A DNA stretch of 36,025 nt from contig DHVO01000225.1 in NCBI GenBank assembly GCA_002412705.1, positions 1 to 36,025 of the forward strand. The letters are read 5' to 3'. Position 1 is the stretch's first letter. The number at the start of each line of letters is the position of its first letter. Below are positions 8,142 through 16,015 of this stretch, one piece after another. The position numbers and the translations under genes were made by a program. A model generated the notes under the pieces. That model saw only the letters and a program-made list of their open reading frames with translations, did not search any database and was not told where the DNA came from. The DNA comes from Bacteroidales bacterium UBA5206. Lineage in GTDB: Bacteria > Bacteroidota > Bacteroidia > Bacteroidales > Tenuifilaceae.

Positions 8142-8640
8142 GGACTACTCAAAATACGTAATTCTATTCATTACGCTTATTACCGTTCAGCTACTGGTAT
8201 TTAACAATATCCAGTTTAGTGGATACGTAAACCCTTACGTTTACGTGCTATTTATTCTGCTACTGCCATACAAAATATCGGGTTGGGTACTACTTGTTCT
8301 TGGGTTTATTACGGGTTTTTCCATCGATGCGTTTAACAACACCCTTGGAATGCACTCGTCGGCAACTCTACTCATGGCATTTGTTAGGCCCTATGTGCTA
8401 AACCGTTTTGCATCAAGAGATAACTCCGACAAAACAGGCATTCCAAACATAGCAAACAATGGTTTCAACTGGTTTGTGCAGTACACCATCCTAATGGTGC
8501 TTATTCATCACTTTGCTCTATTTTACTTAGAAGCGTTTACCTTTTCACACTTTTTTGTCACACTAGGAAGAACATTACTTAGCACAATATTCTCATCAGC
8601 AGTAATTATCCTTAGCCAATTCTTTGTATTCCGAAACTAA
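8134..8640 (+). CDS. mreD: Rod shape-determining protein MreD
   Basis: A small hydrophobic protein of 168 residues with about five membrane segments and an MreD-like layout; sequence conservation in this family is low, so position between mreC and the PBP2 gene is the main evidence. The motif GFITGFSIDAFNNTLGMHSSATLLMAF is similar to other Bacteroidota MreD. It belongs to the inner-membrane elongasome. The stop TAA (8638-8640) is in the same frame as the following PBP2 gene. Confidence 0.85.
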   Translation: MVKDYSKYVILFITLITVQLLVFNNIQFSGYVNPYVYVLFILLLPYKISGWVLLVLGFITGFSIDAFNNTLGMHSSATLLMAFVRPYVLNRFASRDNSDKTGIPNIANNGFNWFVQYTILMVLIHHFALFYLEAFTFSHFFVTLGRTLLSTIFSSAVIILSQFFVFRN

Positions 8641-8652
8641 AAAAGCGTTAAC

Positions 8653-10503
8653 GTGCCTTTAAATATCTCCACCGATAAAAAGTTTATTATTGCTGGCATA
8701 ATGGCACTAGTGTTTGTGGTCATTATTGTAAAGCTATTCCTGCTCCAGGTTATTGACCCCAGCTACAAGTTATCGGCCAGTAACAACGTGCTAAGGTATG
8801 TTACGCAATACCCTGCCCGAGGGCTTATTTACGATCGTAATGGAGAGCTATTGGTATACAACCAAGCTGCTTACGACCTTATGGTTGCCCCTAACCAGCT
8901 ATCGAAGTTCGACTCAACCGACTTTTGTAACATTCTGGGCATAACCATGGAATCGCTTGAGAAAGGGTTAAAAGATGCAAAACGATACTCCTACTACAAA
9001 CCTTCCATATTCTTAAAGCAGATATCGGCAGAAACATACGCCGTGCTTCAGGAGAAGCTATTTAAATTCCCTGGGTTCTACGTTCAACCGCGTACCCTAA
9101 GGACGTACCCCAGAAAAACAGCGGGACACCTGCTTGGTTATGTTGGCGAGGTTGACGAGAACATAATGAAATCGAACCCATACTACCAATTGGGCGACTA
9201 CCTTGGCATTAGTGGACTAGAAAAATCGTACGAAGAGGAACTACGTGGAAGAAAAGGGGTGAGCATTTACTTAGTTGATGTTCATAACAGGATAAAAGGA
9301 TCGTACGCCGATGGCAAGTACGACTCTACAGCGGTTCTTGGCAAAGACATTACCAGCACACTGGATGCTGATTTGCAGGAATATGGCGAGCAGCTTATGC
9401 GCAACAAGCTGGGTAGCGTTGTTGCAATAGAGCCAGCAACAGGAGAAGTGCTAGCCATGATTTCCAGTCCAACCTACGATCCAGATCTGCTTGTTGGACG
9501 AGCCAGAACAACAAACTACCGTACCCTGCAGGCCGATACGCTAAACCCGCTGTTCAACCGCTCCATAATGGCACTTTACCCTCCAGGCTCTACATTCAAA
9601 ATTGTTAATGCGCTTATAGGTTTGGAGGAAGGGATAGTTGCCCCAACAACCAAATATTCATGCGATGGAGGCTACAGGGTTGGGCGGGGAGTAGGTTGCC
9701 ACTCTCACCCCTCACCACTAGACCTGGTGCACGCCATACAGGCATCGTGCAACACCTACTTTTGCCATGTATTCAGGAATATACTTGACAACTCAGCATA
9801 CAAATCAATAGAGGTTGGATTTACAAAATGGAAAGGGCACGTAGAGTCGTTTGGTTTTGGCAATAAACTTAACATTGACCTTCCCAACGAGTTGAGGGGA
9901 ATTGTGCCCTCAATTAGCTTTTACGATCGCTACTTTAGAAAGGGAGGTTGGAGCTCACTAACCATTATTTCACTCTCCATTGGACAAGGAGAGCTTGGTA
10001 CCACACCCTTGCAAATGGCCAATATGACCGCAGCCATTGCCAACAGAGGATACTACTATACCCCTCATGTTGTAAAAAAAGTGGGTAACGATACTATTGT
10101 TGACTCACGTTTCAAGATAAAGCACTACACATCGGTTGATTCCACTTGGTTTGGCTACCTTGTTGATGGCATGGACTTAGCAGTAAATGGTGCTCCAGGA
10201 AGCGGAAGCACAGCAAGAATTGCAGCGATAGATGGCATAACCGTTTGTGGCAAAACGGGTACCGCCCAAAACCCTCATGGCAACGACCATTCGGTGTTTG
10301 TAGCTTTTGCCCCTAAGGAGAACCCCAAGATAGCCATTGCGGTTTACGTTGAGAATGCCGGCTTTGGAGCCACATGGGCTGCTCCTATTGCCAGTTTAAT
10401 GATAGAGAAATACCTAAAGGACTCCATTGCTCCAAATCGCATTTGGCTTGAGCAAAGAATGTTAGATGCTGTAATCCTAGACCGACGTGCAAAGAAAAAA
10501 TAG
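8653..10503 (+). CDS. mrdA: Peptidoglycan D,D-transpeptidase, penicillin-binding protein 2
   Basis: PBP2 cross-links lateral-wall peptidoglycan in the periplasm together with RodA. The 616-residue protein has one N-terminal membrane anchor (about 9-30) and a dimerisation domain containing RGLIYDRNGELLVYN and GHLLGYVGEVDE. The transpeptidase domain has catalytic Ser313 in PGSTFK (SxxK, Lys316), SCN at 365-367 and KTG at 534-536. The start is a GTG at 8653: the frame is closed by the mreD TAA only four codons upstream, and the next Met (8701) would cut into the anchor. It overlaps rodA by 17 bases. Confidence 0.95.
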   Translation: MPLNISTDKKFIIAGIMALVFVVIIVKLFLLQVIDPSYKLSASNNVLRYVTQYPARGLIYDRNGELLVYNQAAYDLMVAPNQLSKFDSTDFCNILGITMESLEKGLKDAKRYSYYKPSIFLKQISAETYAVLQEKLFKFPGFYVQPRTLRTYPRKTAGHLLGYVGEVDENIMKSNPYYQLGDYLGISGLEKSYEEELRGRKGVSIYLVDVHNRIKGSYADGKYDSTAVLGKDITSTLDADLQEYGEQLMRNKLGSVVAIEPATGEVLAMISSPTYDPDLLVGRARTTNYRTLQADTLNPLFNRSIMALYPPGSTFKIVNALIGLEEGIVAPTTKYSCDGGYRVGRGVGCHSHPSPLDLVHAIQASCNTYFCHVFRNILDNSAYKSIEVGFTKWKGHVESFGFGNKLNIDLPNELRGIVPSISFYDRYFRKGGWSSLTIISLSIGQGELGTTPLQMANMTAAIANRGYYYTPHVVKKVGNDTIVDSRFKIKHYTSVDSTWFGYLVDGMDLAVNGAPGSGSTARIAAIDGITVCGKTGTAQNPHGNDHSVFVAFAPKENPKIAIAVYVENAGFGATWAAPIASLMIEKYLKDSIAPNRIWLEQRMLDAVILDRRAKKK

Positions 10504-11902
10504 CATATGGCAAGGCCTCGACTGGCCAACAGTTTTTATCTACCTTATCCTAGTTTTTATGGGATGGGCAAATATCTATGCGGCAGTTTATAGCGAGGAG
10601 CATAGCAGCATTTTTGATTTTACACAGCGGTATGGAATGCAGCTGGTATGGATTGGAGCAGCAGTTGTACTTGCACTGCTAGTTATGGCAATGGATAGCC
10701 GCTTTTACTTTGTTTTTGCCAACTTTATATACGCAGCCATGATATTGCTGCTGATAACGGCCCTCCTTTTTGGAACGGAAGTTAATGGCTCAAAATCGTG
10801 GATACAAATGGGGCCCATAAGAATACAGCCTGCCGAGTTTGCCAAATTTGCCACAGCCTTAGCATTAGCAAAGCTTATGAGCAAATACGGATTTAAGATA
10901 CATCAGTTTAAATCACTAGTAACCATTGCCCTAATAACCCTAACCCCAGCGGCACTTATACTACTGCAAAACGACACAGGTTCGGCACTGGTTTACTCTG
11001 CGTTTATTCTTGTTCTTTACAGGGAAGGGTTAACAGGCTGGATACTTGTATTTATGGGCTTTATGGTGCTTCTTTTTATTTTGGTTCTAGTTTATAGCAT
11101 CCCCGTTATACTTGTGTTGCTGTTTGCTCTCACCCTAATCCTTTTCGTTTTTATTGGAGGGCGCTACCGCGATGCAATCCGATTTGGAGCGGGAGTTGTT
11201 GGAATTGGTTTGGTTATTTATGCAGCATCGGAGTTCTTAAACCTAAATTTATCGTGGTACTATTACCTTTTACTACCGCTAGCCATAGGAATTCCCATAG
11301 CTATTGTTTACGCTTTTATAAACAGGCTTAGATACATATACCTTTTAGTTCTTTTCACCTTAACGGGAGTGTTCTTTAGCTTCTCTGTAGATTACGTATT
11401 CCATAATATACTAGATACCCACCACCAGAAACGTATAAACGACCTTTTGGGCATTGAATCCGATCCGTTAGGATGGGGCTACAATGTAAACCAATCGAAA
11501 ATTGCCATTGGCTCTGGAGGTTTTTGGGGCAAAGGCTACCTTAAGGGGACTCAAACAAAGTTCAACTTTGTTCCAGAGCAGAGCACCGACTTTATTTTCT
11601 GCACAGTTGGCGAAGAGTGGGGTTTTGTGGGGACAACGGTTGTTGTATCGCTCTTTTTATTACTTCTAATAAGGATAATTCGAGTTGCAGAGCGGCAACG
11701 AGAGTCCTTTGCACGAATTTATGGGTATGGGGTTGCATCCATTCTGTTTTTTCACATCGCAGTAAACGTTGGGATGACCATTGGGCTTTTCCCCGTAATT
11801 GGAATCCCATTACCATTCTTTAGCTACGGAGGCTCCTCGCTTTGGGCGTTCACAGTGCTGCTATTCATTCTGCTTAAGTTGGACTCCACAAGGCTCGGGT
11901 AG
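10487..11902 (+). CDS. rodA: Rod shape-determining peptidoglycan glycosyltransferase RodA
   Basis: RodA is the SEDS-family polymerase that extends glycan strands from lipid II in partnership with PBP2. The 471-residue, roughly ten-helix protein begins with GTG at 10487 inside the end of the PBP2 gene; the N-terminus with GLDWPTVFIYLILVFMGW matches RodA proteins. Diagnostic stretches are NGSKSWIQMGPIRIQPAEFAK, LLQNDTGSALVY, GWGYNVNQSKIAIGSGGFWGKGYLKGTQ, FVPEQSTDFIFCTVGEEWGF and the C-terminal GIPLPFFSYGGSSL. Family members without extra loops are nearer 370-430 residues, so the central region is somewhat long. Its last 42 bases overlap the convergent acpH. Confidence 0.95.
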   Translation: MQRKNSIWQGLDWPTVFIYLILVFMGWANIYAAVYSEEHSSIFDFTQRYGMQLVWIGAAVVLALLVMAMDSRFYFVFANFIYAAMILLLITALLFGTEVNGSKSWIQMGPIRIQPAEFAKFATALALAKLMSKYGFKIHQFKSLVTIALITLTPAALILLQNDTGSALVYSAFILVLYREGLTGWILVFMGFMVLLFILVLVYSIPVILVLLFALTLILFVFIGGRYRDAIRFGAGVVGIGLVIYAASEFLNLNLSWYYYLLLPLAIGIPIAIVYAFINRLRYIYLLVLFTLTGVFFSFSVDYVFHNILDTHHQKRINDLLGIESDPLGWGYNVNQSKIAIGSGGFWGKGYLKGTQTKFNFVPEQSTDFIFCTVGEEWGFVGTTVVVSLFLLLLIRIIRVAERQRESFARIYGYGVASILFFHIAVNVGMTIGLFPVIGIPLPFFSYGGSSLWAFTVLLFILLKLDSTRLG

Positions 11903-12508
11903 CATATCGGCCGTAAATCCTACGGGATACACCTTAAACTCATTGGCAACAAAACGAATCATTTCTGGGAACATGGCACAAAAGTGGCTCTCAAAATCAG
12001 CATAGTGCTGATTCAAAACTGCCATAGAGTATAGCGTTTCGCTTGGCAAGGAGGTAGCACTGCTCATTATTTCTAAAGCACGCTGCAATCCTTCCGTTGT
12101 ACGATAGGAGTATAACCTATTGCTCTGAATAAGAAATGGTAAAAAGCGTTTTACCTCAACAGGAAGTAATCTGTAGTTTTGCACCATTTGGTAGTAGAAC
12201 CCCCTTGTAAACCCTCTTAGGGGGAAAGGTGAAAAGTTGCTCCAATTTGATGCAAGAAGATGATCGTAAAAAACATCAACAACTACACCAGCATACTTAC
12301 CATAACCGCTACGTAAAAGGCGCTTGCTTTCGGCAGTGGCCAAATGGTTATCGGTAAATGAGTCAATTGCCCGGTGCATAAGAATTCCCTTTTGCACATC
12401 GGGAGGGTAATGGGTAAAGGCTTTCCCCTTTACATGATCGCCAATAAAATTGCCCAAACGAACATGTACATTGTCTCCAGAAAGATATAGATGCGCTAGG
12501 AAGTTCAT
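11861..12508 (-). CDS. acpH: Acyl carrier protein phosphodiesterase (AcpH/DUF479 family)
   Basis: AcpH hydrolyses the 4'-phosphopantetheine arm from holo-ACP, regenerating apo-ACP. The 215-residue protein starts MNFLAHLYLSGDN. It carries the family motifs NFIGDHVKG (Asp24 and His25 in the presumed metal site), HRAIDSFTDNH at about 45-55 and the later DVFYDHLLASNW. Length is slightly above the usual 190-200. It is the last gene of a minus-strand group (TlpA-like lipoprotein, lpxH, acpH), 52 bases after lpxH. Its last 42 bases overlap rodA tail to tail, so the two messages are complementary at their 3' ends. Confidence 0.85.
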   Translation of the reverse strand: MNFLAHLYLSGDNVHVRLGNFIGDHVKGKAFTHYPPDVQKGILMHRAIDSFTDNHLATAESKRLLRSGYGKYAGVVVDVFYDHLLASNWSNFSPFPLRGFTRGFYYQMVQNYRLLPVEVKRFLPFLIQSNRLYSYRTTEGLQRALEIMSSATSLPSETLYSMAVLNQHYADFESHFCAMFPEMIRFVANEFKVYPVGFTADMLPEPCGVQLKQNE

Positions 12509-12560
12509 TAAGTTCTATTGATTGTTAAAACAGCAGAAAGGCGCTAACAAAAGTATCCCT

Positions 12561-13340
12561 TTACTTGGCAGCGTACAGAAGCTCATCGGGGCCACCGGGT
12601 ACATGGCGCATAAGAGACATATGCTCCCCATCCCAAACAGCATAGGTAAAGTTAACAATCCAATCGCCAAGCACCGTTAAGTGCGAGTTGGGCTGTAGCT
12701 CATAAACAATGGGTGAGTGCCAATGCCCAAACACAAAGTGATCGAAATGCCGCTGTTGTAGTTCAAGCCTAGTAAACTTAGTTATAAGCTCATCCTCGCC
12801 TCGAAACTGGTGCGATATATTCTTTGAGTAGCGGCTACTAACGGACCAGCTGTTGCCAAGCCAAAGAGAAAAGTTTGGGTGCAATCGGGAAAACAGCCAC
12901 TGCAACGATTTGTTGGTGAATATCCACTTAAGGGTTTTATAGCCAAAATCGCCAGGACCAAGGCCATCGCCATGCGCGATAAAAAACTTTTTCCCGTCCC
13001 ACTCGCGCACAACCTCATGGGTATGAAGCGTTACTCCCAGCTCTGTTGGGAAGTAATCGTACATCCATATATCGTGGTTCCCAGTAAAGAAGTGTACAGG
13101 AATGCCAGAGTCCACAATCTCGGCCACCTTGCCAAGAAAACGAGTAAACCCCTTAGGTACAATACGTTTATACTCGTACCAAAAATCAAAAATGTCGCCC
13201 ACAAGAAAAATTTCGGCAGCATCGTGCCTCACTGACTCGAGCCACTCAACAAGGCGTTTCTCTCTGGGCAAGCTCTCCAATGCATTTGGGAGTCCCAAAT
13301 GCATATCGGAGGCAAAGTATATTTTTTTATTGCTGGTCAA
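12561..13340 (-). CDS. lpxH: UDP-2,3-diacylglucosamine diphosphatase, metallophosphoesterase
   Basis: LpxH cleaves UDP-2,3-diacylglucosamine to lipid X and UMP, the fourth step of lipid A synthesis, at the inner face of the cytoplasmic membrane. The 259-residue protein has the calcineurin-like motifs in order: SDMHLG (Asp12, His14), LVGDIFDFW (Asp49), TGNHDIWM (Asn88, His89), HGDGLGPGD and FGHWHSP. The start must be TTG at 13340, because an in-frame stop lies only a few codons upstream and the first downstream ATG would destroy the metal site. This TTG is two bases past the stop of the preceding TlpA-like gene, which suggests translational coupling. Other UDP-sugar or generic phosphoesterase roles are less likely. 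Confidence 0.88.
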   Translation of the reverse strand: MTSNKKIYFASDMHLGLPNALESLPREKRLVEWLESVRHDAAEIFLVGDIFDFWYEYKRIVPKGFTRFLGKVAEIVDSGIPVHFFTGNHDIWMYDYFPTELGVTLHTHEVVREWDGKKFFIAHGDGLGPGDFGYKTLKWIFTNKSLQWLFSRLHPNFSLWLGNSWSVSSRYSKNISHQFRGEDELITKFTRLELQQRHFDHFVFGHWHSPIVYELQPNSHLTVLGDWIVNFTYAVWDGEHMSLMRHVPGGPDELLYAAK

Positions 13341-13342
13341 TG

Positions 13343-14527
13343 CTAGTTAAGAAGTGAGTTTAACTTTTTAACAAGTTCTTGCCCATAAAGGTTCTTTCCT
13401 ACTATATCAAAATTTTTGTCGATAAGGTAATTGGAAGGTATCTGGCTCACGTTGTAAACGCTTGCTGCGTAGGAACCATTGGGGTTAAGCTCACTCACAT
13501 TAATCCAAGGAAGGTTTCCTGCTTCAATTGCAGCAACCCACTCCTCCTTACTTCTATCTAGGGATACTTGGTAAATCTCAAACCCTTTTCCCTTAAACTT
13601 GTTGTAAACATTTAGCAGCTCACGATTATCGAGCATGCTAGACTGGCTCCACGAAGCCCAGAAATCGAGTAGAATTACCTTACCCTTTAGAGAGGATAAC
13701 GCAACTGTATCGCCCTTTGGGGTGGGCAAACTTATTTCGGGAAGAGTAGCCTCGGCGCTCTGAATGAGCTGCGAAACTTTATGTCCAGAAATAAGCTTTT
13801 GAATGCGGCCAATATCAGCAAGCATTCCCTTTGTGTAATCGGACTCAGGGTATAGAGCCATCATAGATGAGGCTACAGCTTTGTATATTATCAAATCCTC
13901 ACTCCTATCGAACAAGTAGCTTTGATCGTTAAACTTTTGGTAAACAGCCATAACACTAGCCTTTGATGTGGAGTTTTTCCATATAAAGCGGGTGTTAAAA
14001 ACACGCTGGCTATCCACTAGTGCACTCATTTTACCAAAAAGTTCTGTCTTAAGCGCACGGTCCTGCGATAGAAGGTAAATACGCTGAAGAGAATCGTACT
14101 GCTTACGGGTTTTAGAAAGTTCGTCAACAAGTGTTAGCACCTTTTCCGACTCCTGAGAGCCAGCCACGGTGTAACCAGAAATACGCTCGTTGCCCATTTT
14201 AATATCAACCACAACCTCATCGCCCTGCTGGGTTAATAGGGTTACAGCCCCCTTAGTTCCAAAGTTCAACACATAGAATGTGGGCTCAGCTGGTTGAACA
14301 ACCCTAAAACGAAGCTTTGATGACCCCTTGTCGTAATCTGTTGAGTCAACAACTTCCTTGCCCGAGAAGCTAAGCTTTTCAAGGTAAACCCAGCCATCCG
14401 AAGGCATTTCAAAGTTGGCAACTATGGTAGTTTTTGGCATTTTGTTACAAGCGTTAATCGCAAAGGCTATTGCAATACTAAGCGTTACAACTATTGGTCT
14501 GAAAATCAGTTTTGATTGATTAGTCAT
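13343..14527 (-). CDS. TlpA-like thioredoxin-fold lipoprotein with SxxS in place of CxxC
   Basis: The 394-residue protein begins with a lipoprotein signal peptide ending at Cys27 (AFAINAC), so it is probably anchored in a membrane facing the periplasm. An N-terminal beta-rich region (about 35-130) resembles DUF4369 of Bacteroidota TlpA-like proteins. The C-terminal part from about residue 268 is an AhpC/TSA/Redoxin-type thioredoxin fold with GDTVALSSLKGKVILLDFWAS. The active-site pair is absent: the sequence reads WSQSS, Ser294 and Ser297 replacing both cysteines (codons AGC and AGC). A cis-Pro-like region QIPSNYLID is kept. Normal thiol-disulfide exchange is therefore unlikely; a binding or structural role is inferred. 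It resembles the neighbour at 14655-15884, a probable paralogue. Confidence 0.85.
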   Translation of the reverse strand: MTNQSKLIFRPIVVTLSIAIAFAINACNKMPKTTIVANFEMPSDGWVYLEKLSFSGKEVVDSTDYDKGSSKLRFRVVQPAEPTFYVLNFGTKGAVTLLTQQGDEVVVDIKMGNERISGYTVAGSQESEKVLTLVDELSKTRKQYDSLQRIYLLSQDRALKTELFGKMSALVDSQRVFNTRFIWKNSTSKASVMAVYQKFNDQSYLFDRSEDLIIYKAVASSMMALYPESDYTKGMLADIGRIQKLISGHKVSQLIQSAEATLPEISLPTPKGDTVALSSLKGKVILLDFWASWSQSSMLDNRELLNVYNKFKGKGFEIYQVSLDRSKEEWVAAIEAGNLPWINVSELNPNGSYAASVYNVSQIPSNYLIDKNFDIVGKNLYGQELVKKLNSLLN

Positions 14528-14567
14528 GTTGCGAGTTATTCGTTTTCTTGTTTTTTAATACGGAACA

Positions 14568-14575
14568 CAAATTTA
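14568..14575 (-). promoter_or_regulatory. Possible -7 box for the TlpA-like/lpxH/acpH group
   Basis: On the minus strand this reads TAAATTTG, matching TAnnTTTG, about 41 bases upstream of the ATG at 14527. No -33 element is seen at the expected distance. Confidence 0.4.
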
Positions 14576-14654
14576 ATTAATAGTCCGAATAAATTAATGC
14601 CCAATAGCCAATCAACCCTTAAAGTATGTCAAAAAACACATAGGCTATTACAAA

Positions 14655-15884
14655 TTAGGGCATTAGCTTGACCAGCTCATCGCGAAGCTTCTTCCCGTAA
14701 AGATTTACACCACGGATGGTTCCCCAGCGATCTATTAGGTAGTTGGTTGGCACCGACGATACCCTAAGCGTATCAACAATAGGCGATTGCCACTGCTTAA
14801 AATCGCTAGAATGCATCCAGGAAAGGGTATCGCGCTTTACGTACTCCATTAGCACCTGCTTATTGGCATCTAACGAGAAGTTAACTACTGCAAAACCTTT
14901 AGGAGCAAAATCGGCATAAATACCCACAAGCGATTTGTTGGTTGCCACGCAACCGTCGCACCAAGTGGCCCAAAAGTTTACTAACACATACCTTGCCCCC
15001 ATTGCTTTAACATCAACCATATTACCATCTAAAGCAGGGAAAGCCATAACAGGAAACCTTGTGCCTACAGCAAGCATCTCTCCTCTACGCGCACGAATCT
15101 CCATTTGCGAGGCCATGAGCTTAACGTTCTTATGCAGGTTTTTAACCAAAGCATTGTGCGGATAAATGGGGTAAAGAAGCGAATCAACAAGTTGAAAGTA
15201 CTTGAAATCGGCCTTAGAGTCTAAAACAAAGTTCTTATTATCGTACTGCTGGTAAAGGGCAATGATGGTAGCCAGCGAGTAGCTGTTATCCTTTATAAAG
15301 CGTATGGTATAGGCCTTATGCTTACTCGTAATTTGGGCGTATGTGCTGTCAATGGTCGTTCTAATAGAGTCGAAATTGGGCTCTTTGTAGGTATTTCGCC
15401 AAACAGTAGCCAGGGAGTCAATTTGAGCAACCACACCATTCAATCGCCCATTGAGTTCCTTAACCCTAAGGCTACCCTGCGAACCGTTAACTGCATACTC
15501 TTGCAAGTTTGCGTTGGAGGCCTTAACAAACACACGCTCGCCAGGCGATAACAGCAACAATATTTGACTTGCCGATCCTTTTGGCTGCAGCACATAAAAA
15601 GCTGGTTCATTGAGTGTAAGCGTAAACGAAAAGTTCCCCGAGCTGGAGGTTTCTGCTGAATCTACAGCCGAAAGAGCATCGTCGCTAGCTGCCATTAAGT
15701 AAATATACTCGTTGGACAAACCTATAATACTGCCCTCCACCGTTACCTCATTAGCCCTAGGGCCACAAGCATAAACCAAAAGTCCAAAAGAAAGGAAAAA
15801 GCTTAGGAGCAGGGTGCCCTTTACTATACGTTCAAAAAAAATCGACCTAAACATATAAATTCTGATTATGCGGGGAAAGTCCAT
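14655..15884 (-). CDS. TlpA-like thiol-disulfide oxidoreductase lipoprotein
   Basis: A 409-residue lipoprotein whose signal peptide ends at Cys40 (GLLVYAC). If translation starts at the internal Met11 (15854), the signal would have a more usual length of 29 residues; both starts are possible. The N-terminal half is DUF4369-like (about 45-150), followed by a helical linker. The C-terminal thioredoxin fold has VLVNFWATWCDGC, with Cys309 and Cys312 forming an intact CxxC, and SVPTNYLIDRWG with the cis-proline. Such proteins reduce or oxidise disulfides of exported proteins, often in cytochrome c maturation. It lies 127 bases upstream of its paralogue and has its own -7 box. Confidence 0.88.
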   Translation of the reverse strand: MDFPRIIRIYMFRSIFFERIVKGTLLLSFFLSFGLLVYACGPRANEVTVEGSIIGLSNEYIYLMAASDDALSAVDSAETSSSGNFSFTLTLNEPAFYVLQPKGSASQILLLLSPGERVFVKASNANLQEYAVNGSQGSLRVKELNGRLNGVVAQIDSLATVWRNTYKEPNFDSIRTTIDSTYAQITSKHKAYTIRFIKDNSYSLATIIALYQQYDNKNFVLDSKADFKYFQLVDSLLYPIYPHNALVKNLHKNVKLMASQMEIRARRGEMLAVGTRFPVMAFPALDGNMVDVKAMGARYVLVNFWATWCDGCVATNKSLVGIYADFAPKGFAVVNFSLDANKQVLMEYVKRDTLSWMHSSDFKQWQSPIVDTLRVSSVPTNYLIDRWGTIRGVNLYGKKLRDELVKLMP

Positions 15885-15910
15885 AACAAACGATTTCGCC
15901 CAATTTCACG

Positions 15911-15939
15911 CAAAGTTAACCAAAATATAATACAGCAAA
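15911..15939 (-). promoter_or_regulatory. Predicted promoter of the CxxC-type TlpA-like gene
   Basis: On the minus strand, TTTG (15936-15939) is followed after 17 bases by TAACTTTG (15911-15918), which matches the -7 consensus. The spacing is slightly short. It lies 27 bases before the ATG at 15884. Confidence 0.5.
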
Positions 15940-16015
15940 CCTCCCTGAGAATTGCCAAAAATTCCCTAATTTGTATAGCCGACAACAATTTGAAAATCAC
16001 CTAAAACAAAGAATC

